DNA from: Phyto melanocephala
Lineage: Eukaryota > Arthropoda > Insecta > Diptera > Rhinophoridae
Reading direction: 5' to 3'
NCBI GenBank assembly: GCA_941918925.1
Contig: OW799237.1
Coordinates: 71,603,626-71,667,625 of the forward strand
DNA: 64,000 nt
A program made the position numbers and the translations under genes. The notes beneath the pieces were generated by a model that worked only from the letters and a program-made list of their open reading frames with translations, was not told where the DNA came from and did no database searches. Shown here piece after piece: positions 45,190-55,085 of the stretch (position 1 is the first letter of the stretch; each line of letters begins with the position of its first letter).

Positions 45190-45660
45190 AGTTTTTATAC
45201 CAAAATTTCCAGCAGCTCCCTAAATATTTGTCGTCGTTCGTAAGTTATTGTGTTCTATGTGACAAATAAAACCTATACATAAAGAACACAATAGTTTACG
45301 AACGACGTTTTATTGAGTTTGTCAATATTAATATTAAACAAAAATAGCTTTGTTTTGTATTGTTTGAAAAATATTGTTTACTGACACGTGTATTGAACAG
45401 TTGTTTCTAATTTTATATTTGGGGGTTTTAATTTTGAGCCAAACTAAAACAATTCCTTTTAAATTTTAAAAAGGCAAAATCTTTGTTTATTTTATTATGT
45501 TTTGTGATCTATTGAAATTTATTTACTTTTTAAAACAAAGATAAAAAGTTTTATTGTATTAATTAAACAGTTGTTTCTAATTTTATTTTTGGGGAATTTT
45601 GTTTTGATCAAAACTAAAACAATTCCTTTTAAATTTTAAAAAGAAAAATCTTTGTTGATC
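45190..45660 (-). promoter_or_regulatory. psi2 promoter relic, partly duplicated
   Basis: Minus strand from the gene outwards: GGTATAAAAAC (45192-45202) with GCTGCTGGAAATTTT beside it; CGACGACAAAT (45228-45240); middle block GTTCAATACACGTGTCAG (45374-45405); distal AGATCACAAAACATAATA (45484-45511). Sequence at about 45395-45480 is repeated at about 45565-45660, giving a second middle-block edge and kB-like AAAATTCCCC. Confidence 0.6.
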
Positions 45661-45679
45661 TTATTCACCCCAATTCTAA

Positions 45680-46930
45680 ATATTTCCAGGAAATTGAATT
45701 CCCCGGGAATTTATTTTTCCCGCGAATAAAATTCCCCTATTCTAAACAGTCGGGGAAGGGAATAACAAGGGAGAGAGAATTTTACATTTTCGAAGTCAGC
45801 TGTTTGCTTTTGCTGTTTTGTTTTGACAAAATATTTGCTAATAATTTTTAGCGTAAAAAGTGAATATTCGTAAATAATAAAAAAAATTGTTAAAAGTGAA
45901 CAAAAATGTTAGTGTAGCGTTGATAATAATAATAGCTGAAGCAGAAAACTCTGAAGCACAAGAATAAGCAAAAGGTAGAAAGAAAAATGCTAAGTGACGC
46001 CAGCAACCCACTTGAGTTGCCGCACACTTTGTAAATTTTACTTTTGGAAGGTTAGAAAAATATTACAGAGTAAATAAACCGGCGTTCAAATATCTGTTGG
46101 ACGTGTTAAGGTATTCAGCCCAAACGTAAGTCCTTTGCAATTTCTCCAATCGCGAAATTAAGTGCGACTTTCCGCTTCTTTGCTGAAGGTTTGTACCAAA
46201 CGGGTATTGATAAAGATTACGGTGTGTCTGTGGCTCAGTGTAGTGTTAGCAAAGTTCTGGTAGAAGTTATTAATAAATAAGGAACATTTACGCCCAATGT
46301 AGATAACTTTCTGCAGAACTGAAGTGCGAAAACGGAAAGTTGCGTTAGCTTTTTGTGTGAAGTATGGCATTCCAAACGTTATTGGATGTGTTGACGGAAC
46401 TCAAAAAATTAAAGGTCTGTGATCATGAGCTGAGGATTCAGTACGATGATGCCTCACATCCCGGAGCGTGTCACAATTCATGTATTTGGAATTCTGGCGA
46501 ATTGCGTGCTCACCTTGAGTAAGAATACCTTAGAGGTGGCAGCAATTATTGGCTTCTTGGTAAAGTTTTGAATAATAACAGACAATTCATAAATTAAACA
46601 TGAATTTTTTTGCCCACAGGATGAGTGTGTTGAAATATGGTTGAACGCATTAATGGTGTTTTAAAAATTAGATGGAGGTGCATTCTTGGTGCTAGATAGC
46701 TGCACTACGCTCCAAACAAGGCTGCTAAAATAACAAAATTTTGCTGTGCGTTGCATAATTCATTTTAAATGCAATGCTGAAGTAAGCGATGTAGAAAATT
46801 TAGATTATTTGTTATGCAATACATGGTGTAATCACATAAGATGATTCCGTTAACATTTTAGCGTAGATGGTAAGAATTTTTCATATCTTTTTTATATGTA
46901 GTTTGACAATACTTTGCACTGAAAGCTGTT
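45680..46930 (+). pseudogene. PIF/Harbinger transposase relic
   Basis: Plus-strand fragments in shifting frames: AKLSATFRFFAEGLYQTG, KDYGVSVAQCSVSKVLVEVI (46140-46290), YGIPNVIGCVDGTQ (about 46365-46405), DASHPGACHNSCIWNSGE (about 46448-46500), VERINGVLKIRWRC and a final KFCCALHNSF (46640-46770). The order matches HARBI1-like nucleases. A plausible intron (GTAAAG...CCCACAG, about 46560-46619) and many stops are present. The left boundary may be the CCCCGGGGAA-rich block near 45680; the right is cut by the mariner at 46938. Confidence 0.72.
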
Positions 46931-46937
46931 TATATAT

Positions 46938-48198
46938 AAAGGGTGGTTAAATTTTAAGGGCCGATGTTGATTTTGAATAAAACACAAATTATTTGGGAAA
47001 TTATTGGCATTTCTTTTTATTATGATAATATTGGTATAGTTCAATTATGTATGGAACAAGATATCGGCCAAATGACCACCGCGACTTCGGCGGCACACCT
47101 CAATCCGATAGTCCAAATTGTCGATGACACTGCATTATGCATTGAGGTTCTATGCCGTTAATGTGTCGAATTATCTCATCCATTAGCTCTTGAATTGTTG
47201 CTAGCTTATCGACGTACACCTTTTCTTTCAAATAACGCCAAAGAAAGAAATCCAACGGTGTCAAATCACATGATCTTGGCAGCCAATTGATATCGCCACC
47301 ACGTAAGATAACACGGCCATTGAATTTGTCGCGCAAAAGAGTCATTGTTTCGTTAGCTGTGTGGCAAGTGTCACCGTCCCGTGAAACCACACATCGTCCA
47401 CATCCTTATCTTATCCAATTCGGGCCATAAAAAGTTCGTCATCATCTCACGATAGCGAACACCAGTCACAGTAACTGCCTGACCGGCCTTATTTTGAAAA
47501 AAATACGGCCCGTTGATGCCGCCAGCCCATAAACCGCACCAAACAGTCACTCTTTGTGGGTGCATTGGTTTTCGACAATCAATCTTGGATTATTAATCGC
47601 CCAAATGCGGCAATTCTGTCTCCTGACGAATCCACTGAGGTGAAAATGTGGCGCAAAACTGAAGATGATTTTCTTCGAAAATTAATCATCCACGGTTGTC
47701 ACTTCCTGACACCATTCCGACCATTGCCGACGTTTGGAATATCAAGAGGCTTTAGTTCTTGAGTCAATTGCACCTTGTAAGCGTGTAAATGCAAGCTTTT
47801 ATGGATAATGTTTATCAATGGGCACGACGACGAGTTGAGGTGGACGGCTCTTCAGCCACACTATCGCGAAAAGCAGCAATATTTTCTGCAGTACGAGCTG
47901 TACGAGCATGCACTGGTGTTTTCACATCTTCTACAGACCCGGTTTGCTCAAAATTTTGCACGTTTTTTTCCGATTGTACGCACATTTTGACGATTACATT
48001 GACCGAAAAAATCACGATCATAAAAAAAATCATAATAAGCCTGAATAACTTTAACGCTTTGCTCGATTGTGTATCTTTCCATGGTTCAAATCGAGTTAGT
48101 CTGAAATTGAGAAATGTCAAATGAAATGAAGAAAAAAAACTTGACGTTTAGGTGTAGTTAACATTCAACATCGACCCTTTAAATTTAACAACCGTTTA
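46938..48198 (-). mobile_element. Mariner-superfamily element with TIRs, decayed transposase
   Basis: TIRs GGGTGGTTAAATTTTAAGGG and TTAAATTTAACAACC bound about 1.26 kb. The minus-strand transposase is in pieces: VKTPVHARTARTAENIAA region (about 47990-47815), KVQLTQELKPLD (about 47770), HPQRVTVWCGLWAGGINGP (47565-47371), RDGDTCHTANETM and PRSCDLTPLDFFLW (47390-47100). About 36 residues separate the last two acidic residues. Frameshifts separate the pieces. It is the longest member of the family giving the MITEs at 905, 24999, 38726 and 56787. Confidence 0.8.
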
Positions 48199-48225
48199 GT
48201 ATCTCAAATATTCTGGCAAACAAAA

Positions 48226-49670
48226 AAAAAAAAATAGTCAGCTGGGATCGCCCCACTACCTGAAAAGGGACCCTTACAGAGACGGGGGGTAGTTAAAGAT
48301 GATTTTGCAGATGAGGTCGCAAACGAAACTTCTTTGCGACGTAAACGTTTACGTACGAGTTCGCACAATGACATTGAAAAAGCTCTTGCTCAATGGTTTG
48401 ACCAGATGAGAGCTCGTAACCTTGTGTTAGCCGATGCTCAAATCCTCCAAAAAGCCAGCAAAATTACATTCCGATTTATGCCAACAAATGGCTGGCTATG
48501 GCGATGGAAACGTCGGGAAAGTATTAAGTTCATAAAAATAGCAGGAGAAGCGGCTGATGCTGATACCAAAGAGGCGAATAGGTCTCGTCAACAAAAATTG
48601 CAGGATTTAATGAAAGCTTCTGATCCTCGCGATATCTTCAATGCTGACGAAAGTGAGCTATTTTATAAGGCATTGCCGAATGGAACTTTGGCAAGAAAGG
48701 GTACAACAGTAACAGGAGGAAAATGTCAAATAGCACGGCTGACTCTTCTATTCTTGTGCAATGTTGACGGGAGTTACAAAAATTGTTTGCTATCGGAAAT
48801 TCGAAGAATTCCAGATGCTTTAGAGGAAAATCTATTCCTTTGCCTTACTACTTCCAAAATAAGGCTTGGATTGTAGGCTCTCAGTGGTCAATTATTTTAA
48901 AACAATTTGATCGCGAAATGGAAAAGGAAAATAGAAAAGTTTTGCTCCTTGTCCGTAATGCTTTTTTGAACCTCGAAAATGTGAAAATTGAATTTCTTCC
49001 AGCGAATGCCACTTCGATATTGCAGCCTCTGGATCAAGGAATCATATAAGTATGTATGATGTGTATACACATCTTTAAATTTTACTTTCGACAAACAGTT
49101 GCTTGCAATTGAAAAATGGTTAACAACCAATAATTTTTTGAAAACCATTTCGATTTTGGATGCTTAGACTTTTTCAAAACGAGCCTGGTGGCTTTTCAAA
49201 GGAAAATCCATCAAAAACAGCTTTCAACAGGTGTGGTTTTTCACTGCTATGTATTTAAAATTTAAAAACTCTAATTTAATTGTAATTTTTTAGGCCGGAT
49301 TTGTGATTCAAAATAATTTTCCTGACGGCGACGGGGCAACACTAATAGATAGATATTCCCATAAACGCTCAAGAGTTTGAGGAATATGTAAATTGCAATA
49401 AGAATACTGAATGCTTTGGCTCACTTACGGAGGAAGAAATAGTGTCATGTATTTTGGAAGATGACGCTGGCGAGGTGTCACCATCTGAAGATACTATGGA
49501 AAATACAATTCAAGTGAATCCACCCTCTTTTGCAGAAGCGCTAACAGCACTAGAAAAAGTGAAAATATATATGGAGGGCAATAATCTCGAATTTGATGAC
49601 CTCGAAATATTAGAAGAAAAATTTCAAAACATGCGTCAAAAGAAAATTACTGACTTTTTCGTTATTTAAA
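48226..49670 (+). pseudogene. pogo/Tigger-like transposase relic
   Basis: MRRKRLRTSSHNDIEKAL through NGWLWRWKRR (from 48334) is the CENP-B-like DNA-binding part. DIFNADESELFYKALPNG begins the DDE domain. A frameshift near 48790 leads to KVLLLVRNAFLNLE, where the expected catalytic Asp is Arg, and FLPANATSILQPLDQGII. A further stop follows. A 63-bp GT-AG intron-like gap (49231-49293) precedes the AGFVIQNNFPDG segment. The tail frame runs to 49669. Inactive; TIRs not defined. Confidence 0.75.
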
Positions 49671-50205
49671 CCTTTTTTTTTAATCCACTTTATTTTAAGT
49701 GATCTCATAAAATACATACATATGTGTTACATATGTATATGTATTATGTACACAAAATGTTCCTTTTTTAAAATGAATTTTTAAAGCAATATGAAATAGG
49801 GTTTTAATTAATATGTAATCAAAATATTTTTTGTTTGTGTTTAAATAAGTAATGTATGTATTTTCAATATTCTTAAAATTATTAAATGTTTAACTACCCA
49901 ACAGAAGGTACTAAAACGGGGTTGTTTAAGTACCCAACCTAACGTACTAAAGCGGATTCTTATAAGTACACAATCCGCTTAAGTATCTTAAAATGCTGTC
50001 AATTTTAGGCAAGGCACTTATGCGGGTTTTTCTGTACATACATACATTGCTAAAATCCCATAGTTAAAGGAGAATATACATACATACATCTATACATACC
50101 GAACTCTAAATAAACAAACACTAATTGAAGTAATAGTACTAACGCTTTGTATTTTTATTTAAATTTTGTTCACTTGACCAATTCCCTACAATTATAATAA
50201 CTCTT
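49671..50205. other. No recognisable gene
   Basis: AT-rich; contains a few 'aagtac' repeats around 49900-49990 (GTACTAAAACGGGG / GTACTAAAGCGGA). Otherwise featureless. Confidence 0.4.
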
Positions 50206-51210
50206 TGCTTTGTATTGAAATCGGAATATTAGAAAGAGAGTTATAGTACGTAATGCAAGCGTAGGTGAAAAAAACATGTTCTTCCAACGTCAAATAAAAT
50301 GCAATGTGTCCAAGTGGAGCCATGAAATTTCGACTGTATATTTCCTGAGTAAAAAGGATATTTTTTTTCCCAAAAATTGCTTAAGTCAATAAGTAAGGAA
50401 AGGAGTTATAGATCAAAATGTATGAAAATATATACCGCACAGTGTATTTTTCGGTATATTTAAAATTTAAAACGCAATAAAACTGACAAAATTAGATGTA
50501 TGATTCTGGAATCTTGCAAACATTTCTTTTTGATCAAGGTCTTTGTACTAATGGAAAATAAATGTGACACGCCCACTTTTACGTCCACCTCCCATATAAC
50601 GCTTAATCTCAAATTTATATAATTTCTCTATGAATAAATATTTTGCAAGAATAAAGGACTCTATATTGAAATATCTGAGTTCAGTTTATATGCAGAAACT
50701 ATTTCGACACGCCAACTATAACGCCCACTTCTCACGTAATCTACTGTTAATGAAATTTAAAAGCTCATAAAACCAACAAAATTAGAGGTATGATGATGAA
50801 ATTTCTTATATATAGCTTTCTAGTCAATGTCGCTGTTATGCCAGAAAAAAAGGTGACACGCCCACTCTAACGCCTACCTCCCATATAACGCTTTATCCTT
50901 AATTCATATAATTTCGCTATGGACAAAGTTTCTAAAAGAATAAAGAACTTTATTGAAATATCTAAGTTGTATTTATTAGCAGAAACTATATTGACGCGCC
51001 TATTTTAACGTCCACTTTCATTAGAAGACTAAATTTACGAAAACATTTTACCAGCATATCGAAGTTGTACGAATAAAGTGATACTTATTTTAGTATAAAG
51101 AGATTAGCGATTATGTTAATGACAGCAATAAATTTTGTGCTAAAAAGTACACAAAATTGGTGGTGGGTATCAAAAATTCGGCACAGCCGAATATAGTGCT
51201 GTTACCTGTT
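50206..51210 (-). repeat. Family A fragment abutting the D4 promoter
   Basis: It contains the family A blocks 'atcggaatattagaaagagag', 'ataccgcacagtgtatttttc' and CCACCTCCCATATAACGC, and ends TTCGGCACAGCCGAA, then GTTACCTGTT. No MITE is present. The end lies directly against the kB-like site of D4. Confidence 0.7.
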
Positions 51211-51216
51211 TTCAAA

Positions 51217-51451
51217 GCAAATTTCCCCAAACCTAATACAAAAAACAATTGTTTAATACACGAGTTAATGAACTAACAATAGATTGTTAAAAAAAATAGT
51301 ATTGACAAACGCAACGACAATCCTTTCAGAAGAGCAAAAAATTTTGGTATAAATACAGCACCTTTTAGCCCAACAAAATTACTTTAAACTATTTTCTTTC
51401 AACTATCGAATGTTTTAAATTGTAGTTCTTAGTGATTATTTTTTATTAAAA
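51217..51451 (+). promoter_or_regulatory. D4 promoter, truncated by family A repeat
   Basis: kB-like GCAAATTTCCCC (51217-51228; reverse strand GGGGAAATTTGC). Middle AACAATTGTTTAATACACG (51244-51273). Proximal CAACGACAATCCTTTC, AGCAAAAAATTTTGG and TATAAATA (51312-51356). The distal GATC block seen in D2/D3 is missing because the repeat begins there. Confidence 0.7.
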
Positions 51452-52222
51452 ATGAAATATCTCTCGATATTACTGTCACTACTTGCTGTTGGCCTAGTGA
51501 AAGCCGAAAACTTGAAAGATGCTAACGCTCTCGAAAGTGTTGACTCTACTGTAACTACTGCTTCTGCTCATGGCCGAAGAAAAAGATGTGTTCAACTTCC
51601 CTTAGAAAGAAACTTTGGTTTGAAGGGTGTTAATCGATACATCTGCAGTTCAACGTTTATTTCTTTCACACAAAATCATTTCCGTTGTGCTCTTCTTTGT
51701 AAAAGGTACAACTACAAGACTGGTTTCTGTACTTTCAAAAGTGTTTGTACGTGTCAAAATCCCATGAATAACAAAATTTGCGCTAACGGTTTTGCGATTT
51801 CTGATGATACTGATTCCACTAAGTACGGGCATAAAGAATTTGCTGAGCGAGGTATTTGCAGTGTAGAAACCGCTTCCTTGAGACCAAATCATACCCGTTG
51901 TGATGCTCATTGTAGAAGGAATAAACGGAGGACAGGTTTTTGTAGTCTCAAAGGCGTATGTATGTGTAACAAACCCATTAGCAGCGAAATTAATACCAGC
52001 GATTTAATTGTAACTGAAGGCACAGATTCTGCTGAGGTTAAACTCAAAAAACCAGTCGAAATTGCTTTAAAAGAGTTAAATGGCTTGCCAGATATTTGCA
52101 GCGAAATAACAGAGTTTAACTTTTTTACTCAAAATGATTTGAATTGTGATATTCAGTGTGGAAAAAATAGCTACATGTTGGGTTATTGTACATTCGAAGG
52201 CGTTTGTATGTGCTATAATTAG
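51452..52222 (+). CDS. D4: secreted three-domain defensin-like protein
   Basis: 256 aa. The ATG at 51452 starts MKYLSILLSLLAVGLVKA, a clear signal peptide. The propeptide is shorter than in D2/D3 and ends in a perfect furin-type RRKR (42-45). Domains lie at C65-C101, C136-C172 and C216-C254 with the family spacing. Two extra cysteines, C46 just after the furin motif and C110 just after domain 1, bracket domain 1 and could form a fourth disulfide. Domain 2 has diverged most (SLRPNHTRCDAHC). The linker before domain 3 keeps PVEIALKELNGLPDIC. The frame is intact and an AATAAA lies 80 bp downstream. Confidence 0.87.
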   Translation: MKYLSILLSLLAVGLVKAENLKDANALESVDSTVTTASAHGRRKRCVQLPLERNFGLKGVNRYICSSTFISFTQNHFRCALLCKRYNYKTGFCTFKSVCTCQNPMNNKICANGFAISDDTDSTKYGHKEFAERGICSVETASLRPNHTRCDAHCRRNKRRTGFCSLKGVCMCNKPISSEINTSDLIVTEGTDSAEVKLKKPVEIALKELNGLPDICSEITEFNFFTQNDLNCDIQCGKNSYMLGYCTFEGVCMCYN

Positions 52223-52302
52223 AGTTACCAACTTATGCGTTTTAAATCGTGTTTTATGTATTAATTTAATATTGAATCATAAACCAAAAAATATATATTA
52301 AA

Positions 52303-52308
52303 AATAAA
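52303..52308 (+). terminator. D4 polyadenylation signal
   Basis: AATAAA about 80 bases after the stop. The surrounding 'atatatattaaaaat' context is shared with the D3 3' flank. Confidence 0.5.
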
Positions 52309-52694
52309 GAAGAGATGTGTGTTTTTATATATTTTTTTTTTATTTATTTCCTGAAGACTGGTTTTAAGTGTCGTTAAGTTAGCAACAAAGCGTCTACCCT
52401 TTCGACTATTCCCTTTGCTCGCTAAGAATTTTTTAAAGAAAATATATGTATGAAATTGTTTTTACTAAGTTTATTGTCTTATTCTATATTCAATATTTCA
52501 AATTTCAATCAGTTGTTTTGTGTTTATATTTACAAAATAAGTTTTCTAAAAGAAGTTAAAAACAATAAAATATTGGAAAATTATCAGATATTCAAACTTA
52601 ATATGAATTTTTAAAACCGTAAAAAGTAGAAATACTGTAATAAATCATTATTTTATTATTTTAAAGATCCCACGTTTAATAATATACTTATTAT

Positions 52695-53442
52695 ACCCTT
52701 CACCTTCACACAGTGAAAAAGGGTATATATAGGTTTGTCATTCCGTGTGAAATTTCTACAATTTTCATTTCCGACCCCATAAAGTATGTATTTTCTGAAA
52801 GCTTATGAATAGGGGAGTCGATTAAGCTCTGCCAGTCTGTCCGTGTGTATGTTCAAATCAACTTTTTGAAGCCCCCCGACATCGCTTGGACCCGGTTGAG
52901 GTATTAAAATATCAGAAATATTCGGGAGTAGATCGGTATTGAAAATCAGAAACATCGGTGCATAAACAACTGAGATATGAGCAAAAACCCACGACCACCT
53001 CGATTTTTTTTTCACAAAAACAACATTACAACAACAACATACATATATACAAACGATACATGGTTAGAGAAAACGTGGCATCGAATCCCAGCTGAGCCAA
53101 AAAAAAAAAATTTTAATTTTTTTTAAATTTTTTTTTTATTTTTTTTTTGTTTTATGTTTATTATGTATATTTTAATTATTTTTTTTAATATTTTTTTTTT
53201 ATTTTTTTTAAATATTTTTTAATATTTTTTTTATTTTTTTTTATATTTTAGTTTTTTTAACATACATACATACGTAAATTTATAATTTTACAATGGGATG
53301 TTTTTATATATGTATGTTTTTTAAATGTATGTACGTATTTCATATCGGCTGAATGGTGATATAAACTACTGTTATTGCATGACTACACGTTGTGAAGAGT
53401 ATATAAGATTCGACACGGCCGAATATAGCGCTCTTACTTGCT
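52695..53442 (+). repeat. Family B repeat copy with tRNA-like segment and T-rich run
   Basis: It starts TTCACACAGTGAAAAAGGGT and has the 'gtcgattaagctctgcc' and 'gtagatcggtattgaaaatc' blocks. At 53065-53098 it carries GTGGCATCGAATCCCAGCTG, a B-box-like word, then a 200-bp A/T run. It ends TTCGACACGGCCGAA with AGCGCTCTTACTTG. Confidence 0.65.
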
Positions 53443-53450
53443 TTAACATA

Positions 53451-54678
53451 AAGAATGAGATCAGTGAAACCTTAACACACATTTTTAATTCCACCTTTCT
53501 TCATGCACAAAAAATATAACTGTTTATGATCAAGTTTGGATTCCGAAGAAAAAGTGCGTGAAAAAATAATAACAATTTTTTTAAAAAATTCCAGTCGTAC
53601 TTACAAATCTATTGCAAATGAGATAAAGGTGTCACGACAAACAGTTTCGCGTGTGATAAAAGTGTATAACGAACGTCGTAGTATTAAAAGGAAAGCTGGA
53701 AGTGGAGCTAAAAAAGGTATAACTGACCCACAGTTAGCTTCAAAGATTGTTAGTCTTCTAAACCAAAATCCCAACCTCTCAAACCGTAAAGCCGCCTTAA
53801 AAGCAAACTGTTCCGATTTTTTTGTAAGGAAGGTTAAAAGATATGAAGGCCTTAAGTCCTACAAGGTTCAGAAAGTGCCAGACAGAAATTCGAAGAAAAA
53901 CTTGGATGCAAAAAGTCGTGCCAAAGAACTGCTTAGAAATTTTATCAACAAATATGAGTGTTGTATTATGGATGATGAGACTTACGTTCTTGCCGACTTT
54001 TCTCAGCTCCCAGGGCGAAGTTATTATGTGGCCGATGGAAGAGGTAATGTCGATGACCAATTTAAGTTCCAAAAAAAGACAAAGTTTCCAAAGAAGTACT
54101 TAGTTTGGCAAGCTATATGCACGTGCGGAGAAAGAAGCAGTAAATTTATTACTACTGGGACTATCAACACTGATATTTACATCAAGGAGTGCTTGCAGAA
54201 GAGGTTGCTTCCATTCATACGAAAACACAATAAGTCAACATATTTTTGGCCCGACCTAGCGTCGTGTCATTATAGTAAATCTGCAGCAGAATGGTATGAA
54301 AGAAATAATATAGTGGTAGTGCCAAAAGAAGCAAATCCACCTAATTGTCCAGAACTAAGGCCCATCGAACGTTACTGGGCTTTAGTCAAAAGAGTGCTGA
54401 AGGATACAAAACAAGTTGCTAATACTACTAAAATTTTTTCCCAGAAATGGTCTTATTCCAGCAATAAAGTTACTAAGGATACCATCAAAACCCTCATGGT
54501 CTCAATTCCGGAAAAGGTGAAACAGTTCATCAAAAAAAGCTGAATTTTTACAAAAAGCATTAATATTTTAATTTACTGTTATTTTATTGTTAAACCACGC
54601 TATTTTCATTAAAATGGATTAATTCGTTTCAAAGTTATTGCGTTTTATTCGTGTTAGGGTTTTATCGATCTCATTCTT
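53451..54678 (+). mobile_element. Complete Tc1-like (DD37E) element
   Basis: TIRs AAGAATGAGATCAGTGAAAC (left) and the complement of AAGAATGAGATCGATAAAAC (right) extend about 27 bp, with TA on both sides (53449-53450, 54679-54680). Length 1228 bp with one transposase frame. It sits immediately beside the family B terminus. Confidence 0.88.
53536..54543 (+). CDS. Tc1-like DD37E transposase, ATG lost
   Basis: 335 codons, uninterrupted. Cut-and-paste transposase acting on the flanking TIRs. The N-terminal helix-turn-helix part is YKSIANEIKVSRQTVSRVI; a second DNA-binding half covers about 60-115. Catalytic residues: Asp in CCIMDDETYV, Asp in YFWPDLASCHYS, Glu in ELRPIERYW, with 37 residues between the last two (DD37E). 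The frame starts at TTG (TTGGATTCCGAAG) with an in-frame stop three codons upstream. The usual ATG appears mutated to TTG, and the next Met lies in the catalytic domain. Apart from that the protein looks complete, so the copy was recently active or initiates at a non-AUG codon. Confidence 0.82.
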   Translation: MDSEEKVREKIITIFLKNSSRTYKSIANEIKVSRQTVSRVIKVYNERRSIKRKAGSGAKKGITDPQLASKIVSLLNQNPNLSNRKAALKANCSDFFVRKVKRYEGLKSYKVQKVPDRNSKKNLDAKSRAKELLRNFINKYECCIMDDETYVLADFSQLPGRSYYVADGRGNVDDQFKFQKKTKFPKKYLVWQAICTCGERSSKFITTGTINTDIYIKECLQKRLLPFIRKHNKSTYFWPDLASCHYSKSAAEWYERNNIVVVPKEANPPNCPELRPIERYWALVKRVLKDTKQVANTTKIFSQKWSYSSNKVTKDTIKTLMVSIPEKVKQFIKKS

Positions 54679-54680
54679 TA

Positions 54681-55085
54681 TAATGTTCTGTAGAGCAGGT
54701 ATACAGGTATATAAAAATATCTTTTATGGGGATGTGTGGGACATTCCCTTATCACTATTATCGATAATAAAGAATTTTTAAAATTTATAATTATGGGCAG
54801 GTATTAACATTGTGAAGTGTTAAAAGTGATGTGAATAACAGTTGAAACAATAATTTAAAATACAGAAAAGTTTATGTCGATATAAATGTATAAGAAAAAG
54901 TGCATAAAGAGCAAAAATAGAAGAAATGTGAAAACTTAAAAAAAAAATCGTCAAAAATAATGGCGCAAACTTGCGCAGACTTTTTTTCTTGTTTCTAAAA
55001 TTAGAGATTCCAAATTTCATTGTGGTATTAAACATAATTCGTAGAGATGCTAACCTCACTTTTAAAAACCTCTTATACACTCTTA
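54681..55085. other. No recognisable feature
   Basis: AT-rich spacer between the Tc1-like element and a family A repeat. Confidence 0.4.
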
